From Haplomitrium mnioides (taxonomy: Eukaryota; Marchantiophyta; Haplomitriopsida; Calobryales): a stretch of 64,000 nucleotides of DNA. Shown here piece after piece: positions 46,746 through 57,762 of the stretch (position 1 is its first letter; each line of letters starts with the position of its first letter). The position numbers were made by a program, and so were the translations under genes. The stretch covers positions 62,001-126,000 of the forward strand of contig JBNGIS010033853.1 of assembly GCA_049999725.1 (NCBI GenBank). Direction: 5' to 3'. The notes under the pieces were generated by a model, which was not told where the DNA came from, searched no databases, and saw only the letters and a program-made list of their open reading frames with translations.

Positions 46746-47533
46746 GTGGACTTGTTGACCCATGAGAGGAAACGAGCTAGGGTGGTCAAAGAGACAATGG
46801 GGTCTAAACCAACACCAAGTCAAGACAAGCATTATGAGGTGGACATGACAAAGAAATTGAGCAAACCAAGAAGAAGACTAAGGATGGATGATTTCTCTAT
46901 ATTAAAACACCAAAAGAAGTACAACTTGGTGGAAGATATTGGAAGCTTGCAAGCCAATATCATAGTAGGACAATTGGTAGCATTAAATCCTACCTTACGA
47001 AAGGAACTGCATGGAGGATTGAGCACCAAACAACATCCAAGGAAGAAGAAGGTGTCAACAAACAATTGCTATGTGAATGCAATGGATATGGAGGTATGTG
47101 AAAGAGCTCCAAAAGTTGACGTTATATGCAAGGGTTATGTAGTTGCAAATGTACTGCTAGTTGGAGGTTCGACAATAAATGTGATGTCTAAGGACTTGAT
47201 GAAGAAGATGGGAATGAAGCTCACAAGACCATGAGGGTTTACGGTTGGCATGGCGAACAAGTCACGAGTGCACTAGTGGGAGTAATTGAGAAGGTGCCAG
47301 TTTCGATAACGAGTATTATAATTTCTTTCGATCTTCAAGTTCTTAAAGAAGCTCGTTATAATATGCTTCTTGGAAGGTCATGGTTGAGAGGTGTGAGAAC
47401 CATCGACAATTGGCACAAGAGATACATTATGATTGGGCCAAATAGACATAGAGTGAGAGTGTCGGTGGATGGTGGTGGTGAGGAAACAAGTAGCTCGGAG
47501 AATGACACCACAAAGTATCTCTCCATGATGTAG
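46746..47533 (+). pseudogene. pol: Protease region of element N
   Basis: Basic linker, then DVICKGYVVANVLLVGGSTI and NVMSKDLMKKMGMKL. The usual VDGGS motif is VGGS, so the catalytic Asp is lost. A frameshift near 47225 moves the rest to another frame: IISFDLQVLKEARYNMLLGR and SWLRGVRTIDNWHKRYIMIG. It ends at 47533 with no reverse transcriptase following. Confidence 0.8.
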
Positions 47534-47845
47534 CTCAAGGAAGAGTATGCAAGTGAAATTTTTGAAGTAGATACTACTATGGAGGACTAATCTCATTAGG
47601 AACCCGACCTACCAAGGATACATGGGAAAAAATCTCAAGTATTTGATCGTGGATGATGATGAGGCGCTATGAGAGGAATCACAAGAAATAATGACAAGGA
47701 ATTTTTCTGTTAAAATGTATATTCTTGGGATATGTTTGATTTCTTTTAACATGAAGGTGTTATGATAGTGTGAAAGGAAACAATTCTATACATGTACTAA
47801 AGAGGTCACTCCGATGGCGGAATAAAAACTTAGGAGGGGATAAAA
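47534..47845 (+). other. Short non-coding stretch and polypurine tract of element N
   Basis: It ends with CTTAGGAGGGGATAAAA (47829-47845), the tract that precedes the 3' LTR. Pol is deleted here. Confidence 0.7.
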
Positions 47846-48943
47846 TATGAGGGCATGAGATGGTTTGAAAGAATTTTAATGAGATTAGAACATTGTCATA
47901 GAACGGAATGCATTATGATGAAGTATGGAGAAGATTTAGAAGTTATTAGAGGAAACTTAGATTTGATCGGTTTTTCTTCAATATGTGTAGATATGAGTAC
48001 AGAGTAAATTTTGTTCTCATTAGAAATTCTTAAACCAAATATTTTATAGTGGGATATAACATTGCTCAAGTAACTAGTAGAAACTTATAGAAGTGAAAAA
48101 GCTCTTGTAATAAGGAAGTTATAACTAATCAAAGTTACAAAAGTAAGCTCCATAAAAGTCAAAACATAGAGTATCTACAAATTTAAAATTACAAATACTA
48201 TTATATGGGAAGAAAGTGGACTTTACAAGATTTCCAACAAGGTATAATACAGGCAAATTTACTTAGTATTAATGACTTTATAGAGATTCTTCTAAAATAG
48301 ACTAAAGAAGAGAAAAGTCAAGAAAAGTCAATTTGTTCTTTGACTTATTCTTTGAAGGAATCTCGAAGTATCATCGTAGGAATTGTTTGTTGGGAGAAAT
48401 AGAAGGTAGAAAAGTATTGAATCAATTGTTGAGATTCTTGGACAAAAGAAGCTCCAAATGAGAAGCTTCTTCTTGAAGAAGAAAACAAAAGGTGGAGATA
48501 CTTGAGGAGTACTTTAAGAATTTAATAATTAGAGAGATAATCACATTGGATTCTATACCTAGGGTGATAGAATATTTAGCTTTACTTTTAGTAATTATCT
48601 AGACTAGTATATAAGGAGAAGTGGAAGAGAGAAAGGGGACTTGGTTTTCATTTCGAGACTTTAGATTTGAAGACTCATTGGAGGGCAAGTACTTGAGGAG
48701 TAGTCTTTCATAGAGTGAGGAGTGTGTTGAGAGTTAGAATGGTGAGAGCAAGAGTGATTTATGTGAGAGCATTTGGAGTAAAGAGTGAGGATTTCCACAA
48801 TATTTTTGTATTGAGTATTCTTCCTTTGTAGATTTTGTTGTGTATTGATGATTGCAACCACACTTCACCTCACCTCTTATATTCAATATGCACTCAACAT
48901 CAAAGTGACATGAGGAGAAACCGGCAAAGCCTCTAGCTTGACA
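47846..48943 (+). mobile_element. 3' LTR of element N
   Basis: It is collinear with the 5' LTR except for an extra segment of about 37 bases near its start (GAATTTTAATGAGATTAGAA and following) and the missing 50 bases noted for the 5' LTR. Confidence 0.92.
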
Positions 48944-51688
48944 GCTCAAGAGTGAGAGGGATCGCAAACAAGGAAAGGCCACAGAGCAAGCTCCTAGATG
49001 CGGGCATTAGAAGCAGAGATTAGGAAGAGAAAGGAGGGGTCTATGGCTTTTGTAAGCAGCGACTACGTCGAGGATTGGGGGCCGCTTCGATCCATTAGGT
49101 GTTAACGGATTCTATTGGAGTCTATGACCTCTTTCTTCAGTGTCCGCGAGTCTTTGTGGAAACATGGCATCTCCAAGGTGTCCGTAGGCCTTAGCGGAGA
49201 CGTGGTAGACGTAGAAGGTCCGAGGGACTTTGTGAAGACGTAGCCAACCAAGGGTTTTTGAGGGATTCAGCGGAGGCGTAGTGAGCCCAGAGTTTCCGAG
49301 GGCTTTAGTGGTGACATGGCAAGCGCAGGACGTCCGTGGGACTTTGCAGAAATGTGGCGGGCTCAAGGTGTCCATGGTCTTCTTCAGAATCACATCACCG
49401 TGACGGTCAAGCTTCCCCGTTGAAAACAGCGTCGGATAGCACTCCTTCGTAAATGTGGCATCCTCACATATGTTTGGGAGATTCAACGGACACGAGGCAC
49501 TTTGGAGGAGCCCGTTGGATTCTTCTGAACCAAGTCAGCGCGACGGTCCACCTTCCATGTTGAAAACAGCGTCAGACGGCGTAGCTTTGAATTACATGAC
49601 GCTTCGACAGAGCTCGTTGGATCCTTCGAGTGAGACGAAAGTCAACCATAGAAGGAGATCAGTGTGGCGGTCCACCTTCTTTGTTGGAAACGGTGTCGTA
49701 CGTCATGGCTTTGGATTACGTAGCGCTTCGGCAGAGCTCGCTGGATCCTTCGGGTCAGAGAGAAGTCAACCACAGACGGAGGTCAGCGCGGCGGTCCAAC
49801 TTTCCGGTTGAAAACGGCGTCGGATAGCGGCAACGGAAGAAAGTCAGCCTTAGACATGTGGCATTTTGGAGGAGTCCGAGGGATCCTTCGGACTTCCTTG
49901 CCTGTTGGATTGTTCTTATTGGGATCCGCGGTCAATTATGGAACAAGGTCAATACGCCAGTCCAACTTCCAAGTTGAATGTGGCGTTGGATGGAGACAAT
50001 GGAGGAAAAGTCAATAGCAAGCTCTGGGTTCTGTTGGGTTGTGTGGACTCGGATCCGTGGGAATCTTCGAGATCAAATCTATGAGATTCCTTCGAACTTC
50101 TTTTCTGCGGGATTCTTCATAACTTTGTTCAGTGGAATTCTTCGGACTTGGCTCCACAAGAATCTTTGGAATCTCAGTCTGCAAGATTCCTTAGACTCGA
50201 CCCTGTGTGGCCGTTGTACTTTGAAGCATTATGCAAATAGATGGGACATGTGTCATCACGTTCGGGTCCGAGCCTAATGAGAATAACTGCCTTTTCAAAC
50301 GTGAAGGATTCGCAAAAGGTAAGCTTGAGGGGTATATATTGACGACCTTCGAATTTGATTAGGTTGATGTGTAGGCAAGCTAGAGACGCGCAAGTGATCT
50401 CGGGACAAGGAAGATGCAACGAGGTAAAAAAGAAGTGGATTCCACAGAGAATTTACGTGAGGCGAGTGTACTCGCGAAGGGGCTAGCAAGGGTAGAGGTG
50501 GACTAGAAGGGTGTCGAGATTCGTTGGGTGAGGAGCTCTAGAGGCTCGGGCGATCTAGGTGAACTCATCCCTATGGGTGGACCTCTAGCGGAGGTGAATC
50601 GATATCGGAGATTTGAAGGGGATCCGTTTTGTTGAGAACTCGAGAGAGGCTGCCAAGTGGGATCTTGGGATCATCTCTGCGTCCTTTGAGCAAGAGCATC
50701 AACCCAGAATGCTTAGAGTGTGCTCTAGTGTTATCTTTCAAGTGGAGCTGAGAAGAGGGTAACTGCGTTAGTGCATGCGCACTGCGGAGAAGACCTGTTC
50801 GAGGCTCAAAGGTGGAGTGACCTACTAGCAGTTGGGAGGACTGTCTTCCAGAGGTGAAAGTGATAGAAATCCTCTTCCGAGCCTGAGGAAGTAAATCCAC
50901 GTCTTCTCGCGAGGGAAGTTGAAAATTTATCTAGAACAAGGGTGTGTGTGTGGGGATTGAAAGGAAGATTGACGTGGTAACTTGGGGAGGAGTCTACTGG
51001 GAAGATCAGACCAAGTGGTTCTGCAAGGCCTTTGATATTTGTGAAGTGCAATGAGTGTGTATGTTTGTAATTGGGTATGAATGTGTTAGTTAGATTTGAA
51101 TTATGTTCTATTATAGAAGAAGCAATTTGCACTAAGATCATATAGGTTCCATTTGTTGAGACCCTTAGACAGCCCTGTGAAGGGGGAGTCAAGTTGCTTG
51201 ACATAGTTCTATAACTCTTGGGTCATTGCATTATGTTCTTGTACTCTGTTTTATTGTGTAAGAACGATTCAAGACTAGAAGTAGGTAGGAATCCTACTTG
51301 TTCAGACCCTGAGACAACCCTACGAGGGAGAGTCAAGTCCCTTGTCATTGTTCCGTGATATAGAGGTCATTACATTCTTCTTGTGAAGTGTATACAAGGT
51401 GACTGGATCCAGATTTGAGACCCCTGACTTACATTGAAGATTTCCACAGAGATACTTGGGTTTGTGTGTATGTATATTCTGGCATTGTGGGTGAATGAGC
51501 AGATTGGCTGATGCTGTGAATGTTGAGGTGAGGAAAGAGTTCGTCAGGTAAAGAGAGATTACTTAAAGCCTCAAAGTGATAACTGGATAGGGGCCATCTC
51601 ACAAAAGAACCTTAATCCCTTGTTTTTGTCCTCCCCTGCCTTCCAAGTGGCACTTGTGAAGGTTAAGAACTGAAGGAGGGGAGTGACA
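48944..51688 (+). mobile_element. 3' LTR of element A, second part
   Basis: It resumes with CTCAAGAGTGAGAGGGATCG, matching 36512 onward in the 5' LTR. It includes the tandem modules (about 49400-49980), TATA (50333), R/U5 module and tail, ending GGGGAGTGACA, followed by TTACT. Confidence 0.93.
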
Positions 51689-51693
51689 TTACT
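51689..51693 (+). repeat. Target-site duplication TTACT, right copy
   Basis: Identical to 36144-36148. Confidence 0.95.
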
Positions 51694-53526
51694 TATTTAG
51701 CAATTTCATTATGGAAATGGACATGCCCTACCAAGTATTGGATATCGATGCTTGTGGTCATACAAAAGTCATCAAAAATCATTGAAGTGAATTCTCTTTA
51801 AATTTCAAAATATGTACATGAATTCTAGGAAAGACTAATTTTTGGGTAGCAAGCCAAGAGACTTGTGACCACTTTGATGAAGCACATATAGTGACCAAAA
51901 AATATCGAAAGGGTCCACTCTCTGGGTCTTTAGAACCACACACATTAGCATGTATTTGTTCAAGAAATTTTGGTATATCTATAATAGTCTTTCATATTGC
52001 TCGTAAAAGGACCAACTTTCCTTGAGAACATGTGCTGATTGGTTGTGTGATGAATCAATGACTAACTCTGGTGGGAATGTTTTGGATCATTTTCTTTATA
52101 TTATGAATCATGTCTTTGTTCGAATGTCCCAAACATTTATGCAGTATGAGTTTTATGAAAAGTATGTCTTTGTGTGACATAGAAACCAAGCAAATAATGT
52201 TTTCTCTATTATCATACTTTCTAATCTCTACAAGTACTAGTATGACTATAGAAATCATTGTCATGTAAGTCCTTAAAACTTATCAAATTCTTTGTAGCAC
52301 TAAAGGAATAAATAGAAAATTTAATATTTAGAACTATGTGATGTATTAAAATATTCCTTGTAGGTCCATGTCCTTCTTCAATATGATTACTTGCCATGAT
52401 TGTGGTCATTCGCTTGCTCGATGGTGCAATCTATGAGAAGTATCACTATGAATAATGCAGGTTCTGTTGTTTCCAAAAGAAAGTTCATGAGAATTGTTTG
52501 TAATCATGTGGTTTTTCTACTAGATCTACATCATTCTCAATATAGTCACTCAATGTCACTTACTTTTCCCAGAGAAAATTGTGAGTCTCTAGTTGTACAA
52601 CATTCTCTTTACTCTAGTTATACAAAGAACCACATGTGCATAGAATCTAGACTTCTTCTAAGTTTGTACATGTGTTCCACATCTGAAGCATATAATTGTT
52701 GTAGGAGAGTAACTTGTAGTTGGCGCAAGTCGATTCTTAGTAAGAAGTCTTCCACCTTTGCTTTCTCTTGTAAACAGACAACCATGTGTAGTTTGACCTC
52801 TACCCCTCCCCTTGAATGCTTGTCCTCGACTTGTAGTGGAGAATTTTCCCCTTCTAGAAGCTTGTCTTACCTAGTGTAATTGGCTATTCTGTTGAAAGCA
52901 CCTCTATGAATTGCAAATAAAAAATAATAATTTTCAGCAACTTGGGGTTTGAGCAATATGCGAGTTGGTCTCACTTTAGAATTCTTCAATAATAACTCTT
53001 GATGTTTTTCAGCAAGTAGCATATGAGCTATAAATTGTGAGTATGGTGTGAATCTCATGTTTTTGTATTGTGATGGTGGAATCATGTTTGTTAGATGGAA
53101 TGTTGATAGAATCTTCGTTATTCGTTCCTCATTATTAACATGTTGCCTATATAAGGTGAGTTGTGAGGTAATCTTGAAGAGTTCACTGTTTGATTTGAAA
53201 ATTGAAGTGAAGTCTTGAACTTTGAGGTTTACCCAATCATGTTTTGCCTTGGGCAAACAAATTGTCTTTGTATGATCAAACCTTTCCTTTAGTTAATCCC
53301 ACAGAGTTCTAGGATTGCTTTCATTAAGATATTGGAGTTTGAGAGAATCAAGATTATGATGCCTCAGAAAAACCAGTACTTGTGGTTTTTGTGGAGCACT
53401 AATCACTTTATAAGTTAAAATAGTTGTCTCTATTCCCTTAGAGACTATGTGAGCTACAACATCCAATGACCACGAGAGGTATTTCTCTTTATAGATGGTC
53501 AATGGTTTGAAGCTCAGCTTTTCCAT
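51694..53526 (-). pseudogene. gag-pol: Ty1/copia gag, protease region and integrase start
   Basis: Minus strand. Gag starts at ATG 53526 (MEKLSFKPLTIYKEKYLSWS), then LKLQYLNESNPRTLWD, a stop, HDWVNLKVQDFTSIFKSNSE and MRFTPYSQFIAHMLLAEKHQ, to about 52867. A damaged zinc knuckle (CFRCGTHVQT) lies near 52670. The pre-integrase segment has LHKCLGHSNKDMIHNIKKM (52264-52055). The integrase core has QIHANVCGSKDPESGPFRYF, ASSKWSQVSWLATQ and, after a frameshift, FDDFCMTTSIDIQYLVGHVH. It ends at NEIAK where element A is inserted, and the frame resumes at 36148. Confidence 0.88.
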
Positions 53527-53916
53527 GGTTGTATTATAATGCAAGGACCAGCAATTCAATGCTCAAGATATGAAATAGCAAATGCTGAAATTATAGAGAA
53601 ATTTAGTTTCTCATAGTCAAATTGATCTTTGATTTTCAGTATTGAGTTTTGATCAAATGTATATGAGATGTGTTTTCTCCCTTACATATTTCATGTAGAC
53701 AAAGTAAGAACTTGCTTTTTGCTCCAATTCAATCTTGATTGAGCATTCTCCAATCATGAATTTTTAATTGTGGAGTGTTTCAGCAATAGTTGGATCTCAC
53801 ATGCATCTTGAGAATAGCTCAATTTAGCATTTTTTTTATAAATTCTCTGTAATTTATTAAGATTCTTCAGTTGTGTCTTCAATCTTCAGATTTGATCAAT
53901 TGTCAACTTCTTCTCT
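53527..53916 (-). other. Leader region of the copia element
   Basis: AT-rich sequence 5' of copia gag. No copy of the LTR start seen at 33245 is present, and no TGGTATCAGAGC-type primer site. The 5' LTR has been lost or displaced by the LTR inserted at 53917. Confidence 0.45.
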
Positions 53917-54531
53917 TGTTAGCCGGAAAATTGGGGCACTACTAAAAAAATTGAAGAAATTGAAAGCATCATCGAAGCAGTTCTCGACTTCTAAGGCGCA
54001 GGGACACTCCTAAAGCGTCGAGGTACTCCAGATCGGGGGCAAGCAGAAGAGGTCATGCAAGCATCATTGAAAGGCAAGAATCAGGGCCAAGGCAGAGAAG
54101 AATGGAACACTCGTCAGAGGTAATAAGCACAGAAGTGGGAAGAAGAATGACATCGGAAGCAAAGGAAGATCAGGGACCGGACGAATAGGACCAGAGGTGC
54201 GGGATGGAAATCGAAGGCTGACAGCAGATGGAAGGGACCTCAGGTAAGGGGAAATGCTACATCATAAACTTGTAGGTGCAACGGTTGGAAGTAGAAGGTT
54301 CACGCGATGATCCTCGTGAGGAAGCAACGAGCCTGGGATTGGGGGATGCTCCGCTTCCCTCGATAGCGATGGGCCTCACCGGGATCCAGATCCTTTCCGG
54401 ACTCCTGAAATAACTGCTTGGCGGATGGTTTACAAGAGTATCGGAAGGGGGGGAGGACGGAGTATGTTTCAAAGGAATGTGCAAAAAGAGCCGTCACCTA
54501 CAGTCGACTTCAAATCCTCCAGTCAATCGAG

Positions 54532-54843
54532 GATCTGTGGAGCTCTTCAAATTCAGATCTGCGGAGCTCTTCGAATTCAGATCAGTGGAGTTCTTCGGAT
54601 TCAGGTCCGTGGAGTTCTTTGGATTCAGATCCGCGGAGTTCTTCAGATTTGGGTCCACAGAGTTCTTTGAATTCAGATCCGTGGAGTTCTTCAAATTCAA
54701 ATTCGCGGAGTTCTTTGGATTCAAGTTTGCGGAGTTTTTTGGATTTAGGTCTGCGGAGTTCTTTGGATTCAAATCCATGGAGTTCTTCGAGATCAGATCC
54801 GCTAAGTTCTTTGGACTCGAATCAGTGGATTTCTTTGGTCAAA
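54532..54843 (+). repeat. 24-bp minisatellite, about 13 units, in LTR f
   Basis: Consensus near GATCCGTGGAGTTCTTTGGA plus TTCA. The largest array of this type in the window. Open frames on both strands (up to 160 codons) are by-products of the period. Confidence 0.95.
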
Positions 54844-54852
54844 CATCTGATC

Positions 54853-55178
54853 CAGGTCAAGGCGATGGTCCAACTTCCAAGTTGAAGACGGTGTCGACGC
54901 ATTGCGAAGGAAAAGTCAACTTCCGAATCAAGGTCCAAGGGATTCTTCGAACTCACTAGTCCGTTGGATTCTTCAGACTTGGACCCGTGATCAACTATGA
55001 ATCAAGGTCAAGGCGGCGGTCCAACTTCTAGGTTGAAGATGGCGTCGGATAGCGCCTTGCGAAGGAAAAGTCAACCTCAAACTCACGATCTGAATGATTC
55101 TTTGGACTCACTAGTTCGTTGGATTCTTCGAACTTAGGTCTGTGGTCAACTACAGATCAAGGTCAAGGTGGCGGTCCA
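54853..55178 (+). repeat. 150-155-bp tandem modules in LTR f
   Basis: Units open (A)GGTCAAGGCGGCGGTCCAAC at about 54853, 55003 and 55158. Each contains GGCGTCGGATAGCG or a variant and GTTGGATTCTTC. Confidence 0.85.
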
Positions 55179-57748
55179 ATCTAACTAACATATTCATACA
55201 CATTTACAACCATACACACTTAAGGCACTTCATCTTGATCAGAGACCTCACATGACCATTGGGATTGATCTTCCCTAGCAAACTCCTCCTCAACTCACCC
55301 CATCAATCCTCCTTCCTGTCCCCACACACACACCCTTCTTCTAGATAGTTTTTCAACTTCCCTCGCAAGAAGCCTTGGATTTACTTCCTCAAGCTCAAAA
55401 GAGGATTTCTTTCACTTCCACTCCAAGAAGACAGCCCTCCTAACTACTGGTAGCTCACTCCACTTCAGAGCCTGGAACAGGTCTTCTCCATAGTGTGAAG
55501 GCACTAACAAATCTACCCTCTTCTCAGCTCCACTTGAAAGGTAACACCTAAGCATACTCCGAGCACTCTTGGTTGATGCTCCCGCACATGAATTGCAAAG
55601 ACGATCCCAAGATCCTACTTGACAGTCTCTCCCAAATTCTCAACAAAATGGATCTCCTTCAAATCTCCCGTATCGATCCACCTCCGCCACAGGTCCACCT
55701 ACATGGATGAGTTCACCTGGATCGCCCGAGCCTCTAGAGCTCCTCACCCATCGATTCTTGGCACCCCTCCAGTCCACCTCCACCCTTGCTAGCCCCCTGC
55801 GCGAGTACACTCGCCTCACATAAATTCTTACTGGGATCCACTTTTGCCTTACCTTGTTGTGTTTACTTGTCTCGAGATCGCTTTCGCGTCTCAAGCTTGC
55901 TTGCGCACCAACCTAATCGAATTCAAAGCCCGACAATATATATCCCTCAAGCTTTCGCCTCGGTGAATCCTTCTCGTTAGAAAGGTCGTTATTCCCGTTA
56001 GGCTCAGACCTGGACGTGTGGACACTTGCCCATCTACTAGCAGTTTGCTTCCAAGTATAATGGTCACATGGGGTCGAGTCCGAGGAATCTCGAGGACTAA
56101 GATTCCAAAGATTCCTGCTAAACCAAATCCTATGAACCCCACAGAACAGATTTCCGATGAATCCTGCAGAAAAAGTGTATGAAGGAATCTTGCAGATTCG
56201 GTATCCAAAGATTCATGCAAATCCGAGTCCGAAGAACCCAGCGGAACCCAGAGCTTGTTGTTGACTTTTCCTTCATTGTCATCGTCCGACACCGCATTCA
56301 ACCTGGAAGTTGGATCGGCGCTTTGACCTCGTTCCGTAGTTGACCTCAGATCCCAATCTGAAGAATCCAACGGATAGGAAAGTCTGAAGGATCCCTCGGA
56401 CTCCTCCGAAGTGCCACGTGTCCAAGGTTGACTTTCTTCCGTGGTCGCCGTCCGACGTCGTTTTCAACAGGGAAGGTGGACCGCCATGTTGACCTCCATC
56501 CGTGGTTGACTACTCTATGACCCGAGGATCCAACGGCCTTTGTCGAAGCGCTACGTAATCCAAAGCCGCACCATCCGACGTCGTTTCCAAATGGGAAGGT
56601 TGATCGACGCGATGACCTGGTTTCGTGGTTGACCTCCCTCTAACCCGAAGTATCCAACGGGCTTTGTCAAAGCGCCATCTAATTCAAAGCCGCTCTGTCT
56701 GATGTCGTTTTCAAAGGGGAAGGCTAAATGATGCGCTGACTTGGTTCCGTGGTTGACCTCCCTCTGACCTGAAGGATCCAACGGGCTCCTCTAGAGTGCC
56801 ACGTAATCCTATGTAGTGCCGTCTGACGTCATTTTCAAAGGGGAAGGTTGACCGACGTGTTGACTTGGTTTTGTGGAATCCAACGGGCTTCTCCGAGTTG
56901 CTACGTGTCCGTTGACTCTCCCAAACTTTTGTGAGGACGCCACATTTCCGAGGGAGCGTCGTCTAACGTTGTTTTCAAAGAGGAAGCTTGACCGTCCCGT
57001 TGACCTGGTTCCGAGAAAGACTGCGGATACCTTGAGCTTGCCGTGTTTCCACAAAGTCCGGTGGACCTCTTGCACCTGCCACGTCTCTGCTGGTGCCCTC
57101 GGACACCCTTGGCCCGCCATGCCCCCGCTAAGTCTTGCAGACACCCTAGAGACGCCACGTTTCCATTGAATCTTCCGGAGCCTTGCGAAGATGTCACAAT
57201 TCAACAAAGAATTGCGGACACTAAAGGAAGGGGTCATAGACCCTAGTAGAACCCGTTTAGCACCTGAGGGATCGGGGCGTCCCCCAATCCTTGGCCATGT
57301 CGCTACTCACGAAGACCTTGACCCTTCCTTTCTCTTCTTGATCTTTGTTTCTAGTGCGCGCATCTAGGAGCTTGCTTTGCGGTCCCTATCACTCTTGAGC
57401 GCTCTTGGATCTTGCCCCGTAGCTTCGATCCTCCTCCTCCGACCCTTGCTACTTCCTGTTAGACCCCAATTATTGCCTCCCGTTGATACTTAGGCTCTGT
57501 TTTGCTTTCATCAAATTTTAGTAGTGGCCCCTCCTCCCTCCCCCCCACTTGTTGGCTACCACCGCTCCCTTCTCTCCTTCCTAAGCAAGCTCGTTCCACT
57601 CCTCAGATCCATGTGATCCGCTCATACTCATTGATTGGAGTCGATCCGCTGCTTCTGGGGTACTTTAGCACTTACAACAGAGAGATTGTGCCAATGCTAC
57701 TTCCGATTTTCTGAATTCTTCCTTAGTGCTCCATATCATTGGCTGATA
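55179..57748 (-). mobile_element. 3' LTR of minus-strand element D, end truncated
   Basis: Minus-strand start at 57748 (TATCAGCCAATGATATGGAG) after polypurine GAAGGGGGAGTTA (57749-57761). It follows LTR A through the tandem modules (57000-56300), TATA (about 55940), the R/U5 module and into the tail. It is cut at 55179, about 600 bases before the expected GGGAGTGACA end, where LTR f abuts. Confidence 0.85.
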
Positions 57749-57762
57749 TAACTCCCCCTTCA

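Larger units (their letters stand above)
43969..48943 (+). mobile_element. Nested Ty3/gypsy element N inside the 3' LTR of element A
   Basis: It is 4975 bases, with LTRs of 1111 and 1098 bases (TGTGAAGGCATGAGATG/TATGAGGGCATGAGATG starts, CTAGCTTCACA/CTAGCTTGACA ends). The flanking duplication is imperfect (ACTC at 43965-43968, GCTC at 48944-48947). The host LTR continues exactly across it. The internal region is only 2.77 kb: a pol fragment, gag and protease. Most of reverse transcriptase, RNase H and all of integrase are missing, so it was at best non-autonomous. LTR divergence is about 6% in a 200-base sample by eye, less than its host. Confidence 0.92.
36149..51688 (+). mobile_element. Long-LTR Ty3/gypsy element A, complete ends, interrupted by a nested element
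   Basis: It spans 15.5 kb, of which about 5 kb is a younger element (43969-48943). It has TG...CA LTRs of about 3 kb, a perfect 5-bp duplication, a primer-binding-like site at 39123, and the order gag, protease, truncated reverse transcriptase, truncated integrase, polypurine tract. There is no chromodomain, so it belongs to the non-chromovirus (Tat/Athila-like) side of plant Ty3. In a 150-base sample the two LTRs differ at roughly 11% of positions by eye. Confidence 0.93.
53917..55178 (+). mobile_element. Truncated LTR f of the long-LTR family
   Basis: It begins TGTTAGCCGGAAAATTGGGGC and follows LTR a (5609) through GAAATTGAAAGCATCATCG and ACTCCAGATCGGGGGCAAGC. It contains a 24-bp minisatellite and two 150-155-bp modules, and stops abruptly in GGCGGTCCAAT at 55178. 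TATA, R and U5 are missing. Confidence 0.75.

Noticed and set aside
52400-52879. 159-codon plus-strand open frame
   Set aside because: Antisense shadow of the minus-strand copia gag/protease region, which has recognisable motifs.
54418-54959. Long open frames of about 155-160 codons on the plus strand and 94 on the minus strand
   Set aside because: Produced by the 24-bp minisatellite in LTR f: several frames on both strands are open at once.
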